A stretch of DNA of 64,000 nucleotides from positions 310,001 to 374,000 of the forward strand of contig JARUHG010000002.1 in assembly GCA_031216755.1 (NCBI GenBank). Reading direction: 5' to 3'. The translations under genes were made by a program, and so were the position numbers. This document shows positions 41,216 through 50,276 of this stretch, piece by piece (position 1 is the first letter of the stretch; every line of letters begins with the position of its first letter). The stretch comes from Lysobacter arvi (GTDB taxonomy: Bacteria; Pseudomonadota; Gammaproteobacteria; Xanthomonadales; Xanthomonadaceae). The notes beneath the pieces are model-generated. The model made no database searches. It was not told the origin of the DNA and saw only the letters and a list, made by a program, of their open reading frames with translations.

Positions 41216-43218
41216 TGAAGAAGTCGGGACCGGGGACCTGGGACCGGGGACCCGTGAGGGGCCCCGCTGCCGCGCGCGGCGATGGGCTGCTGGCGACCGT
41301 CGAATTCCAGACGCCGACGCTTGCGTCTCACGGGTCCCGGGTCCCGGGTCCCGAGTCCCGCGCCGTGTCCGCCTACCTCGCCCAGCACGAAACCAAGGGC
41401 CTGCTGCGCTTCATCACCTGCGGCAGCGTCGATGACGGCAAGAGCACGCTGATCGGCCGCCTGCTGTACGAGAGCCGCGCGCTGTTCGACGACCAGTTGT
41501 CCGCGCTGGAAAACGACAGCCGCCGCCACGGCACGCAGGGCGAGGCGATCGACTACGCGCTCCTGCTCGACGGCTTGTCGGCCGAGCGCGAGCAGGGCAT
41601 CACCATCGACGTCGCGTACCGCTTCTTCAGCACCGACAGGCGCAAGTTCATCGTCGCCGATTGCCCCGGCCACGAGCAGTACACGCGCAACATGGCCACC
41701 GGCGCGTCGACCGCGGACGTCGCCATCGTCCTGGTCGATGCGCGCAAGGGCCTGCTGCCGCAGACGCGCCGCCACAGCTACATCGTCTCGCTGCTCGGCA
41801 TCCGTCACGTGTTGCTGGCGGTGAACAAGATGGATCTGGTCGACTTCGACCGCGCCGTGTTCGACGAGATCAAGTCCGGCTATCGCGAACTCGCTTCCAC
41901 GCTCGGCATCGGGCAGGTGCAGGCGGTTCCGCTGTCGGCGCTGCAGGGCGACAACCTGATGGGGCGTTCGCCTCGCACGCCGTGGTACGACGGGCCGAGC
42001 GTGCTGGAGTACCTGGAGTCGGTCGATGTCTCGCGTGGCGGACAGGACGTGGGCTTTCGCCTGCCGGTGCAGTGGGTTAACCGGCCGAACCAGGATTTCC
42101 GCGGCTTCGCGGGAACCGTCGCCGCAGGCGAGATCCGCCCCGGCGACGAGGTCGTCGCATTGCCGTCGGGCCGACGCTCGCACGTGTCGCGCATCGTCAC
42201 CGCCGACGGCGATCTCGACGTCGCGCGCGAAGGCCAGGCGATCACGCTGACGCTGCGCGACGAGCTCGACGTGAGCCGCGGCGACGTCCTCGCCGACGCG
42301 CATCGCCCCGCGCAGGTCGCCGACCAGTTCGCCGCCCACGTGCTGTGGATGGGCGAGCAGCCGCTGCTGCCGGGGCGTCCGTACTGGCTGAAGATCGGCA
42401 CGCGCACGGTCAGTGCCAGCGTCACGGAGATCAAGCACAAGACCGACGTGAACACGCAGGAGCCGCTGGCCGCCAAGCACCTGGAGCTCAACGAAGTCGG
42501 CTTCTGCAACCTCTATCTCGACCAGCCGGTTCCGTTCGAAAACTATGCCGACAACCGCACGCTCGGCGGCTTCATCCTGATCGACCGGCAGACGAATGCG
42601 ACCGTCGCCGCCGGCACGCTGCAATTCGCGCTGCGCCGCGCGGGCAACATCCACTGGCAGCATCTGGATGTCGACAAGGCGGCGCGCGCGCGCATCAAGG
42701 GCCAGCAGCCGCGCGTGCTGTGGTTCACCGGCCTGTCGGGATCGGGCAAGTCGACGATCGCCAACCTCGTCGACAAACGCCTGCATGCGCTGGGCTACCA
42801 CACCTTCATCCTGGACGGCGACAACGTGCGCCACGGTCTCAACAAGGACCTGGGCTTCACCGACGAGGACCGCGTGGAGAACATCCGCCGCGTGGCCGAA
42901 GTCGCCAAGCTGATGAGCGATGCGGGCCTGATCGTGCTGGTGAGTTTCATCTCGCCGTTCCGCGCCGAGCGTCGCATGGCGCGCGAGCTGTTCGCGCCGG
43001 GCGAGTTCGTCGAGGTCTTCGTCGATACGCCGCTGGCGGTGGCCGAGAAGCGCGACGTGAAAGGCCTTTATGCGAAGGCGCGCGCCGGCCAGCTGCGCAA
43101 CTTCACCGGCATCGATTCGCCGTACGAAGTGCCCGAGGCGCCGGAGTTGTCGCTCGACACCGTGTCCGACAGCGCCGAACGGCTCGCGCAACGGGTGATC
43201 GATTTCCTGACGGACTGA
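41215..43218 (+). CDS. cysNC: Bifunctional sulfate adenylyltransferase subunit 1/adenylylsulfate kinase
   Basis: Fusion of the CysN GTPase ([31 protein letters not shown]) and the CysC APS kinase ([13 protein letters not shown]), giving PAPS from sulfate with CysD. The ATG at 41215 overlaps the cysD stop and has AGGAGG 10 bases upstream. However, the next about 48 codons lie in a palindromic repeat (41222-41363) and encode a peptide unlike any CysN. The alternative GTG at 41365 begins right where conserved sequence starts ([15 protein letters not shown]). Either start gives a complete enzyme (667 or 617 aa). Confidence 0.95.
   Translation: MKKSGPGTWDRGPVRGPAAARGDGLLATVEFQTPTLASHGSRVPGPESRAVSAYLAQHETKGLLRFITCGSVDDGKSTLIGRLLYESRALFDDQLSALENDSRRHGTQGEAIDYALLLDGLSAEREQGITIDVAYRFFSTDRRKFIVADCPGHEQYTRNMATGASTADVAIVLVDARKGLLPQTRRHSYIVSLLGIRHVLLAVNKMDLVDFDRAVFDEIKSGYRELASTLGIGQVQAVPLSALQGDNLMGRSPRTPWYDGPSVLEYLESVDVSRGGQDVGFRLPVQWVNRPNQDFRGFAGTVAAGEIRPGDEVVALPSGRRSHVSRIVTADGDLDVAREGQAITLTLRDELDVSRGDVLADAHRPAQVADQFAAHVLWMGEQPLLPGRPYWLKIGTRTVSASVTEIKHKTDVNTQEPLAAKHLELNEVGFCNLYLDQPVPFENYADNRTLGGFILIDRQTNATVAAGTLQFALRRAGNIHWQHLDVDKAARARIKGQQPRVLWFTGLSGSGKSTIANLVDKRLHALGYHTFILDGDNVRHGLNKDLGFTDEDRVENIRRVAEVAKLMSDAGLIVLVSFISPFRAERRMARELFAPGEFVEVFVDTPLAVAEKRDVKGLYAKARAGQLRNFTGIDSPYEVPEAPELSLDTVSDSAERLAQRVIDFLTD
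41222..41363. repeat. GA/TC-arm inverted spacer element, copy 4 (cysD-cysN)
   Basis: Two long arms of about 36 bases: GGGACCGGGGACCTGGGACC and onward to GGGGACCCGTGAG on the left, and CTCACGGGTCCCGGGTCCCG onward to GAGTCCCGCG on the right, around a loop of about 60 bases. The arms themselves are built of GGGACC-type units. It is open in the cysN frame and ends 1-2 bases before the GTG at 41365. Confidence 0.75.
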
Positions 43219-43242
43219 CGCCGCCCGGACGGCCGCGCAACG

Positions 43243-43271
43243 AAAAAACCCCGGCGAAGGCCGGGGTTTTT
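43243..43271. terminator. Bidirectional Rho-independent terminator
   Basis: Stem CCCCGGC / GCCGGGG with loop GAAG, A6 on the left and T5 on the right. It lies 24 bases after the cysNC stop and serves also the convergent GlsB-like gene. Confidence 0.93.
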
Positions 43272-43301
43272 CGTCATCGGAACGGACCGGATGCACGGCG
43301 T

Positions 43302-43538
43302 TCAAGCCGCCTTCCTGCGCACCATCTCGTACAGGAACAGCAGCACGATGGCGCAGAGGATCGAGACGGCGAATCCGATGAAGCCGCCGCCGGCGTAGAT
43401 CAGACTGCCGAGGTACGCGCCGACGATGCCAAGCACGATCGTGAGGATCCAGCCCATCGGATCCGCTCCAGGTTTGAAGAAGCGCGCCAGCACGCCAATG
43501 ACCGCACCGATGATGATCGTGTAGAGCAGACTGCCCAT
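43302..43538 (-). CDS. GlsB/YeaQ/YmgE family membrane protein
   Basis: A 78-aa transglycosylase-associated protein family member with three hydrophobic segments (LLYTIIIGAVIGVLARF; WILTIVLGIVGAYLGSLIY; GFAVSILCAIVLLFLY). The family is linked to general stress, with no clear biochemical role. AGGAGG lies 6 bases upstream of the ATG, the strongest ribosome site seen nearby, suggesting high expression. Confidence 0.9.
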   Translation of the reverse strand: MGSLLYTIIIGAVIGVLARFFKPGADPMGWILTIVLGIVGAYLGSLIYAGGGFIGFAVSILCAIVLLFLYEMVRRKAA

Positions 43539-43633
43539 GGCGTCCTCCTGTGATGGGTGATGCCGGCGCGGTGTTGCGCCGGAGTAGGTCGGCGAACGCG
43601 CCGACGAACGGCCGCCATCGTAAGCGCGGAAAC

Positions 43634-43662
43634 AAAAAACCCTCGCCGGAGCGAGGGTTTTT
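43634..43662 (-). terminator. Rho-independent terminator of the M20 peptidase gene
   Basis: Stem CCCTCGC / GCGAGGG with loop CGGA, flanked by A6 and T5, 22 bases past the peptidase stop. On the minus strand it is followed by a run of six T. The same sequence could also stop plus-strand transcripts. Confidence 0.9.
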
Positions 43663-43683
43663 CTTGGGCCGCCGGGGCTGCGA

Positions 43684-45177
43684 TCAGCAGCAGCCGTGCC
43701 CGCCGTGGCGATCGCCGCTGTCCGGCGCGACCGCCGCGCCGCTGGTCTCGCCGCGCTGGCTCGCATGATGGTGTTCGGCGATCACGCGCGACACGCACGC
43801 GGTCACGCGCTTGCCCATCGGGATGTGCAGGAACTCGTTCGGGCCGTGCGCGTTGCTGTGCGGACCGAGCACGCCGGTGATCATGAACTGCGCGCCGGGG
43901 AACTTCTCGCCCAGCATGCCCATGAACGGAATGGAGCCGCCTTCGCCCATGTACATGGCCGGCTTGCCGAAGAACTCGCGGCTGGCCGACTCGATGGCCT
44001 TCGTCAGCCACGGCGACTGCGCGGGCGCGTTCCAGCCGGACGAGGACTTTTCCAGGTCCAGCGTGACCTTGGCGCCGTTGGGCGGGTCCTGGGTGAGCAC
44101 GTCGCGCAGCAGTTCGCCGGCCTTCTTGCCGTCCAGCGTGGGCGGCAGTCGCAGCGACAGCTTGACCGAGGTGTACGGACGCAGCACGTTGCCGGCCGAT
44201 GCGAGCGCCGGCATGCCGTCCACGCCGGTCACCGACAGGGCGGGGCGCCACGTGCGGTTGAGCACGAGCTCGGCGAGGTCGGACACCATCGGCGTCATGC
44301 CCGGCAGGAACGGGAACTTGTCGAAGACCGCCGTATCCAGCACCTTCGCCGCTTCGCGCGCCTGCGCCAGGCGTTCCTCGGGGATGTCGACGAACAGGCC
44401 GTCGACGCGGATCCTGCCGGTGTTTTCGTCCTCCAGGCGCGACAGCAACTGGCGCAGCAGGCGGAAGCTCGACGGCACGATGCCGGACGCATCGCCCGAA
44501 TGCACGCCTTCCTCCAGCACCTTCACGGTGAAGTTGCCGCCGGCCAGGCCTCGCAGCGACGTCGTGCACCACAACTGCTCGTAATTGCCGCAGCCCGAAT
44601 CCAGGCAGACGACCAGCGACGGCTTGCCGATGCGATCGGCCAGGTGGTCGACATACGCGGGCAGGTCGTAGCTGCCCGATTCCTCGCAGGCCTCGATCAG
44701 GATCACGCAGCGCGCATGCGGCAGCTTCTGCTCCTGCAGCGCCAGCACCGCGGTGATCGAGCCGAAGATGGCGTAGCCGTCGTCCGCGCCGCCGCGGCCA
44801 TACAGGCGATCGCCCTTGATGACCGGATTCCACGGGCCGAACTCCGGATCCCAGCCGGTCATCTCCGGCTGCTTGTCCAGGTGGCCGTACAGCAGCACGC
44901 AATCGTCGTCGCGGCCGCCGTTCGCGGCCGGGATGTCGATGAAGATCAGCGGCGTGCGGCCTTCCAGGCGCACCACTTCGACCTGCATGCCGGGAATCGG
45001 CTGCGCCTTCGCCCAGGTTTCCATCAGCCGGACCGCGTCGTCCATGTAGCCGTGCTTGACCCAGTCGGCGTCGAACATCGGCGATTTGTTGGGAATGCGG
45101 ATGTACTCGACGAGCTGGGGAACGATCTCGTCGTCCCATTTGTCGCCGACGTAGCGGTCGACCTTGCTGATGTCCAT
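43684..45177 (-). CDS. M20 family metallopeptidase
   Basis: Predicted cytoplasmic dipeptidase or carnosinase-like enzyme of 497 aa. Its di-metal ligands are all visible: LLYGHLDKQP (His99), GRGGADDG (Asp132), the catalytic EACEESGS (Glu165/166), LDSGCGN (Asp) and PHSNAHGPNE (His). The inserted dimerisation domain is at about 210-390. There is no signal peptide. The C-terminus is odd: about 25 residues after the fold carry a HHH run and end HGGHGCC, a possible extra metal site. Specificity cannot be predicted. Confidence 0.92.
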   Translation of the reverse strand: MDISKVDRYVGDKWDDEIVPQLVEYIRIPNKSPMFDADWVKHGYMDDAVRLMETWAKAQPIPGMQVEVVRLEGRTPLIFIDIPAANGGRDDDCVLLYGHLDKQPEMTGWDPEFGPWNPVIKGDRLYGRGGADDGYAIFGSITAVLALQEQKLPHARCVILIEACEESGSYDLPAYVDHLADRIGKPSLVVCLDSGCGNYEQLWCTTSLRGLAGGNFTVKVLEEGVHSGDASGIVPSSFRLLRQLLSRLEDENTGRIRVDGLFVDIPEERLAQAREAAKVLDTAVFDKFPFLPGMTPMVSDLAELVLNRTWRPALSVTGVDGMPALASAGNVLRPYTSVKLSLRLPPTLDGKKAGELLRDVLTQDPPNGAKVTLDLEKSSSGWNAPAQSPWLTKAIESASREFFGKPAMYMGEGGSIPFMGMLGEKFPGAQFMITGVLGPHSNAHGPNEFLHIPMGKRVTACVSRVIAEHHHASQRGETSGAAVAPDSGDRHGGHGCC

Positions 45178-45463
45178 GGGGGGCCTGGGCCTCGATTCGG
45201 GGGACGACAAGTTTACGCCCCCGCGGCAGCGCGCCGGGTCGCGACGTTGGGCCGGAAGCTTCCGATCACGTCGCGGGTTGTTCCCACAGCGGCCGGGAAC
45301 GCACCTACGCAAGGTCGCGGCGGCCTCCTTGCCGTTGCTGGCGGATCGCCCGATACGGCGCGTCGGCCTGGCTTCGGAGACTGTCTGCGCCGCCGATGCA
45401 GCGTCGCGGCGAGACATCCCACCATCCACGTCGCGGGCCCGCACGGGCCCAAGGAGTCGCCCA

Positions 45464-45847
45464 ATGAAATCGTTCCCGTCACGGACCTTTGCCATCCGGT
45501 CCTTCGCGATGTTCGCGAGAACCCTGCTGTTGTCGCTGGCGCTCACCGGAACGGCGATGGCCGCCGAAACGGTCAACATCAACACCGCCGACGCCGCCAC
45601 GCTGGACCGCGTGCTGCTCAACATCGGCCCGAGCAAGGCCGAAGCCATCGTCGCCTATCGCAAGAGCAACGGTCCGTTCCGCAGCGCCGACCAGCTCGCG
45701 CAGGTGCCCGGGATCGGCCTGAAGACCGTCGAGAAGAACAAGGACCGCATCGCCGTCGGCGGCGGCACCCCGCCTGCCCCGGCCGCCACGGCCAAGCCTG
45801 CAGCAGGTACGGCGGCCACTGCGAAACCGGCCGCGACCAAGCGTTAG
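45464..45847 (+). CDS. ComEA-like helix-hairpin-helix protein
   Basis: Exported DNA-binding protein of 127 aa. AAGGAG lies 7 bases before the ATG. A signal peptide ends TAMAAE. The tandem HhH domain reads VNINTADAATLDRVLLNIGPSK, then QVPGIGLKTVEKNK. The last 30 residues are an Ala/Lys/Pro tail. Such proteins help pull DNA through the periplasm in competence, though short forms may do other things. No pilus genes are nearby. Confidence 0.87.
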   Translation: MKSFPSRTFAIRSFAMFARTLLLSLALTGTAMAAETVNINTADAATLDRVLLNIGPSKAEAIVAYRKSNGPFRSADQLAQVPGIGLKTVEKNKDRIAVGGGTPPAPAATAKPAAGTAATAKPAATKR

Positions 45848-45857
45848 GGGAGGACGC

Positions 45858-45907
45858 GGGCCGGCCCGGCGCACCCATGCGGTGCGAAGCCTGCGCCGGG
45901 CCGGCCC
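45858..45907. terminator. Perfect 16-bp GC hairpin after the ComEA-like gene
   Basis: Arms GGGCCGGCCCGGCGCA (45858-45873) and TGCGCCGGGCCGGCCC (45892-45907) are exactly complementary, with an 18-base loop. It starts 10 bases after the stop codon. There is no T run, so it is not a classic Rho-independent terminator; it may stabilise the mRNA end. Confidence 0.6.
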
Positions 45908-46003
45908 CGCGACCGCGGAGCCCGCGTCGATGCGATGGGGGGCGCGGCGTGCGCCCGGAAGCCGCCCGCTAGACTGTGCGGGAACGACGACCGGACGCGA
46001 TCG

Positions 46004-46627
46004 ATGCCTTCCGAACCACGCAGCCGTTCGCGGGTGATGCCCGCGAACGAATACCGCCGCGAACGCTGGCGCAACCAGTTGGGCTGGACGCGCGAGATCC
46101 ACGCCGGCCGTCTCGAGGGCACCGAACCGGATGCGCCTTGGGACTGGCGCCTGTCGATCGCCGAAATCGAGCGCGATTCGGACTTCTCCGTGTTTGCGGG
46201 CATCGACCGCGAACTCGTCCTGCTCAGTGGAAACGGCGTGCGCCTGCGCTTCGACGACGGGGAATCGCACGACCTTCATCCGCCGCACGATCGGCTGCGG
46301 TTCGCGGGCGAGCGCAAGGTCACCGGCGAACTCCTCGACGGCCCCACGCACGACTTCAACCTGATGTGGCGACGCGATCGTGTGCGCGCTGCGCTGTGGC
46401 ATCGGCCCCTCGTCGGTCCGATGGTGCTCTTCGCCGATCCCGGCACGACGTGGGTGGCGCACCTGATGGCGGGCCAGGCGCAGTTTGCGGACGAATCGGG
46501 CCTTCCGCCGATGTCGGCCGGGGACACGGCGTTCTTCGAAGCGCATGGCGAACGCCTGCGGCACGTGATCGACGGCGGCGGGGAGCTGCTGCTGGTGCGG
46601 ATCGAACCGGCCGAAGGCAGCCGTTGA
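46004..46627 (+). CDS. HutD/Ves family cupin-like protein
   Basis: A 207-aa protein with the HutD fold markers: WRNQLGWTREI near the N-terminus, DWRLSIAEIERDSDFSVFAGIDRELVLLSGNG and DFNLMWRRDR. HutD is often linked to histidine use, but no hut genes are here, and Ves of E. coli is cold-related. The function is open. An alternative ATG lies at 46037. Confidence 0.82.
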   Translation: MPSEPRSRSRVMPANEYRRERWRNQLGWTREIHAGRLEGTEPDAPWDWRLSIAEIERDSDFSVFAGIDRELVLLSGNGVRLRFDDGESHDLHPPHDRLRFAGERKVTGELLDGPTHDFNLMWRRDRVRAALWHRPLVGPMVLFADPGTTWVAHLMAGQAQFADESGLPPMSAGDTAFFEAHGERLRHVIDGGGELLLVRIEPAEGSR

Positions 46628-46648
46628 AGCGACGTTGACGCGATTGCG

Positions 46649-48292
46649 TCAGTAGACGTCCCGGCAATAACGCCCGTCGGCTGCCATGGTCTCCAGTGCG
46701 TCGAGGCCAACCGCCTCGCGCAGCACGGCATCGACGGCCGGAGCCATGCCTTCGAGGCTGCCGCAGACGTACACGGCGGCGCCGTCGGCAATCCACTGAC
46801 GGAGGCGTTCGATGTTCTCGCGCAGCACGTCCTGTACGTAAACGCGTCGCGCGGCATCGCGGGAGAAGGCGAGGTCGAGATGTTGCAAGTGACCTTCGCG
46901 AAGCCAGCGCTCGATCTCGTCGCGATGGTGGAAATCGTGTTCGCTCTGGCGCTCACCGAACAACAGCCAGTTGCGTCGATGACCTGCGAGCGCGCGCGCT
47001 TTCAGATGCGCGCGCAATCCCGCCAGGCCAGTGCCGTTGCCGATGAGGATCATCGGCCGGTCGTCCCGTGGAGGATGGAAGGCGAGGTTGCGCCGGATGC
47101 GCAGGTCCACGGCGGAGCCCACCTCGGCGTGGGCCGTGAGCCAGCCGCTGCCGCTTCCCAGCCGGCCGTCGGGATGGCGCATCCGGCGCACCAGCAATTG
47201 CAGTTCGCCATCCTGTGGCAGCGAGGCAATGGAATATTCGCGGTGCGGCAGCGGCTCGAGCGCGTCGGCCGCCGTCTGCGGCGCGTGGCCCTGCATCGTG
47301 GCGGGTTCGGGCAGGCGTGATCGCTCGAGCAAGGTCGACAACGCGAGCGTTTCGCCCGCGTGCTCGACCGTGGCCGCACCGTCGAGCCCGGTTGCGGCCA
47401 GCCACGCGATTACCTCGGAGGGTGCATTGCGTGGTCCGATTTCGGCGATGTCGCCCGCCTGCCAGGTGAGGTCGTGTTGGTCCAGCGGAGCGAATGCGAC
47501 ATGCCACGCCGGCGCGCCCAGGCTGCCCGGATTGAGCCAGCGCCGTTCCACCAAGCGCCACGGGCGATAGTGCGGTGCGCTCCAGTCGGCCAGGGCGACG
47601 TGGCCGGCAAGCTGCCCGAGGCGGTGCTGCCAGTGTCGCAGTGCGCCCGCGTCGCCGGCGTCCACGTCGATGCGATCGAACAGCGGTTGCGCGCCGCTGT
47701 GGTGCAGCCACTGATCGAGGCGATGGCCGAACGCGCAGAAGCGGTCATACGCGCGATCGCCCAGTGCGAGCACCCCGTACTCCAGCCCCGCCAGCGTCAT
47801 CGGTTGACCGAGCACATGACGGGTGAATCCGAGCGCGTGGTCGGGCGGATCGCCTTCGCCGGTGGTGCTGGCGATGAAGAGCGCGCGCCTGTGTGCACGC
47901 AGCACGTTCGCATCGACGCGATGCAGCGGCAGCACGCGGACGGGCGTTCCCGCCTCGCGCAGCGCCTGCGCCGTGTGCTCGGCCAGTTGCTGTCCAAAGC
48001 CGGTCTGGCTGGCCCAGGCCAACAGCATCGCGTCGCGGTCGCCAGCATCGTCTTCGTTCGCGGTCAGCCGATCCGCGCGTGCGTCGCGCCAGGTCGCCAC
48101 GCACAACGCGGCGAACGCCAGCGCGACGACGATCGCCAGCACCCAACTGCCTGCGCGCGGGGATGCCATCCACCACGACTCGCTCTGCCACGCGCCGAAG
48201 GCGATCATCGCGGCGAACAGGACGGCCAGCGCAGCGCCGTTGCCGATCCACGCGCGGGCGGCGCCTGTCGCGTTCGCGTCCTGGCCGTTCAT
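46649..48292 (-). CDS. Membrane-anchored NADPH flavoprotein reductase (CysJ-like)
   Basis: A 547-aa diflavin reductase with two N-terminal membrane segments (ALAVLFAAMIAFGAW; WVLAIVVALAFAALCVATW). A flavodoxin domain follows (WASQTGFGQQLAEHTA, STTGEGDPPDHA), then an FNR domain with REYSIASLP (FAD) and IGNGTGLAGLRAHL (NADPH). It ends RYCRDVY, close to the CysJ end RYARDVY. It probably passes electrons from NADPH into the membrane. It is the last gene of the iron locus, and its ATG overlaps the apbE stop. The partner is inferred to be the PepSY protein upstream. Confidence 0.87.
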   Translation of the reverse strand: MNGQDANATGAARAWIGNGAALAVLFAAMIAFGAWQSESWWMASPRAGSWVLAIVVALAFAALCVATWRDARADRLTANEDDAGDRDAMLLAWASQTGFGQQLAEHTAQALREAGTPVRVLPLHRVDANVLRAHRRALFIASTTGEGDPPDHALGFTRHVLGQPMTLAGLEYGVLALGDRAYDRFCAFGHRLDQWLHHSGAQPLFDRIDVDAGDAGALRHWQHRLGQLAGHVALADWSAPHYRPWRLVERRWLNPGSLGAPAWHVAFAPLDQHDLTWQAGDIAEIGPRNAPSEVIAWLAATGLDGAATVEHAGETLALSTLLERSRLPEPATMQGHAPQTAADALEPLPHREYSIASLPQDGELQLLVRRMRHPDGRLGSGSGWLTAHAEVGSAVDLRIRRNLAFHPPRDDRPMILIGNGTGLAGLRAHLKARALAGHRRNWLLFGERQSEHDFHHRDEIERWLREGHLQHLDLAFSRDAARRVYVQDVLRENIERLRQWIADGAAVYVCGSLEGMAPAVDAVLREAVGLDALETMAADGRYCRDVY

Positions 48293-49281
48293 GGTTCCAG
48301 CAGCGCCTCGAACGCCGACGTCATCCGTTCTTCGACCGAGCCCTCGGCGCCGTCCGCACCCACGCGCACATCGACGAACCGCGCCGCCAATCCGTTCGCC
48401 TGCGCGAGCGCCAGGCCTTCGGTCGTGCCCAGCACCGTGAGCGCGGTCGCCCAGGCGTCGGCGCTCATCGCGTCTGCCGCGGCCACGGTCACCGCGACCG
48501 GCGCGTTCGCGACGGGATGCCCGCTGCGCGGATCGACCGTGTGGCTGATGCGACGCCCCCGATGCTCACGCCGATGCCAGCGATCGCCGGAAGTCGCGAT
48601 CGCCAGGCCGTCCAGTGCCAGCACGCGCGGCTCGTGCGCCTCGTCCTCGTCGCCCTGCCAGCCTTCGACGATCACCCGCCACGGGGTTCCATCGGGCTTG
48701 CGCCCGAAACCGGACAGCTCGCCGCCGACCTCCACCAGCGCCGCGTCGATGCCCTGTGCGCGCAGGTACGCCGCAACGGCATCCACGCCGTATCCCTTGG
48801 CGATCGCGCACAGGTCCAGTCGCGTTCCGCCGGGTTGCTGCACGCGCCGTTCGCTGCGGTCCAGCACTACGCGTCGCCACTGCACGTGTGCCCGCGCCGC
48901 GCCGGGCGAGAAGCCCTCGGTCATCGGTCCCGACGGCCCGAATCCCCAACCGTCCACCAGCGGTCCGACGGTCGGATCGAACGCGCCGCCGCTCGCATGG
49001 GCGATGTCGAGCGCGCACGCGAGCACGGCGAAGAAGTCCTCCGGCAAGGCGTGCCACGAGCCGGCCGCGGAGGCGTTGTACCGGCTCAGGTTCGACGTCT
49101 CCTCCCAATTGCTCATCTGCGCGACCACGTCGTCGAGCCGCGACTGGATGCCCGAATGCAGCGCATGCAGGTCGGCATTGCGCGGCGCGACGAGCTTCAC
49201 CGTCCAGGTCGTGCCCATCGTCGCGCCGCCGAGGACGTCGACGGCGCGCGCGGCGGGCGCTGCGGGTGCGTAGGTGGTCAC
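48289..49281 (-). CDS. apbE: FAD:protein FMN transferase (ApbE)
   Basis: It attaches FMN covalently to Thr/Ser of target proteins. The 330-aa protein has GGATMGTTWTVKL, FDPTVGPLVDGWGFG, LDLCAIAKGYGVDAVA and SHTVDPRSGHP. The start is GTG, only 18 bases after the DUF4198 stop in the same frame, so there is no room for a signal peptide or lipobox, unlike most ApbE proteins. The likely target is the DUF2271 protein two genes upstream. Confidence 0.92.
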   Translation of the reverse strand: MTTYAPAAPAARAVDVLGGATMGTTWTVKLVAPRNADLHALHSGIQSRLDDVVAQMSNWEETSNLSRYNASAAGSWHALPEDFFAVLACALDIAHASGGAFDPTVGPLVDGWGFGPSGPMTEGFSPGAARAHVQWRRVVLDRSERRVQQPGGTRLDLCAIAKGYGVDAVAAYLRAQGIDAALVEVGGELSGFGRKPDGTPWRVIVEGWQGDEDEAHEPRVLALDGLAIATSGDRWHRREHRGRRISHTVDPRSGHPVANAPVAVTVAAADAMSADAWATALTVLGTTEGLALAQANGLAARFVDVRVGADGAEGSVEERMTSAFEALLEP

Positions 49282-49299
49282 GAAGGTGCGGCGTCGCGG

Positions 49300-50109
49300 T
49301 TATTGCGGCAGCACTTCCAGCGTCGCGACGTAGCCCAGGCGGCGCTGCCTGGCCTGCTTCACCGTGGTCTTTTCATCCTGCGCGTTCGCTTCGACCCAGT
49401 ACATGCCCGCTTCCGGCCAAGTGACGGCGAACTCGCCCTGCGCGTTGGTCTTCACCTTCAGCTCGTCCTGCGCGTTGCGATAGCGCGTGCCGCCACGAAC
49501 GATTTCCACGTCCAGGTTCGCCGCGGGCTTGCCGTCGATCTGGAAACGGAACTTCGCCTCCTCGCCCGCGAACAGGTCGTTCGGATGCGTGACCGGCACC
49601 AGCTCCAGGCCGATCCCGCTCGGCTTGAGCGCCGTCTCGTTGGGCGAGCCGTTGGTGACGAAGGTTTCCACGCGGCTCACCGACTGGGCGACCTGGAGCT
49701 TCTTCGCGTTCTTCGGCACCTCGGTGGCGAACGTCGCTTCGGTGCCGCGCCAGCGCTTGGGCTTGCCGTCCTCTTCCCAGCTGCCGGTGAGATAGTCGTT
49801 GACCAGCCCGATGCGATAGGTGCCCGCCTGTTTCAGCTCGACGTCGAAGACCGTGCGGTACTTGCCCGTCGCGGTGTTCTGCGCGGCGACGGAACTGCCG
49901 TCCGGCGCCGTGATGGCGAGGTTGTCCGTCTTCAGCGGAACGTGGTTGAAGTAGAACAGGTCGTTGGACACCGCCGCATCCACGGTCACCCACGGGTTGT
50001 TGCCGGCGAGCACGGTCTGCGACGGCTGCAGCCAGGCCTTGTGCGCCTGCGCGGCGAAGGGGAGGGCGAGGGCCAGCGCGAGCGCGGCGAACTTCACGGT
50101 GTTCTTCAC
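49300..50109 (-). CDS. DUF4198 domain periplasmic protein
   Basis: A 269-aa exported protein with a signal peptide ([16 protein letters not shown]) and a mature N-terminus AHKAWLQPS, the DUF4198 hallmark with a possible metal-binding His. The rest is beta-rich, with carboxypeptidase-like or Ig-like domains ([29 protein letters not shown]). The GTG start is supported by AGGAG 6 bases upstream. The family occurs in metal and iron uptake loci. Confidence 0.88.
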   Translation of the reverse strand: MKNTVKFAALALALALPFAAQAHKAWLQPSQTVLAGNNPWVTVDAAVSNDLFYFNHVPLKTDNLAITAPDGSSVAAQNTATGKYRTVFDVELKQAGTYRIGLVNDYLTGSWEEDGKPKRWRGTEATFATEVPKNAKKLQVAQSVSRVETFVTNGSPNETALKPSGIGLELVPVTHPNDLFAGEEAKFRFQIDGKPAANLDVEIVRGGTRYRNAQDELKVKTNAQGEFAVTWPEAGMYWVEANAQDEKTTVKQARQRRLGYVATLEVLPQ

Positions 50110-50276
50110 GGCATGCTCCTGTTGCTTGGATTGATTCGGTACATACGGAAGGCGCCATTCCCGCGAGCCGGGGGCATCCGCGTTGGGTGATGCTTCGTCT
50201 GCACGGCGTTGCGCGGCATCCGGTCGGATGCGCGCCTTCGCGGAGATGACGACCTCCGAAGGCGTGCGTGCCTCGG

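Noticed and set aside
41164-43635. 823-codon minus-strand frame opposite cysNC
   Set aside because: It spans a strong bidirectional terminator and two real genes, and its protein has no family features.
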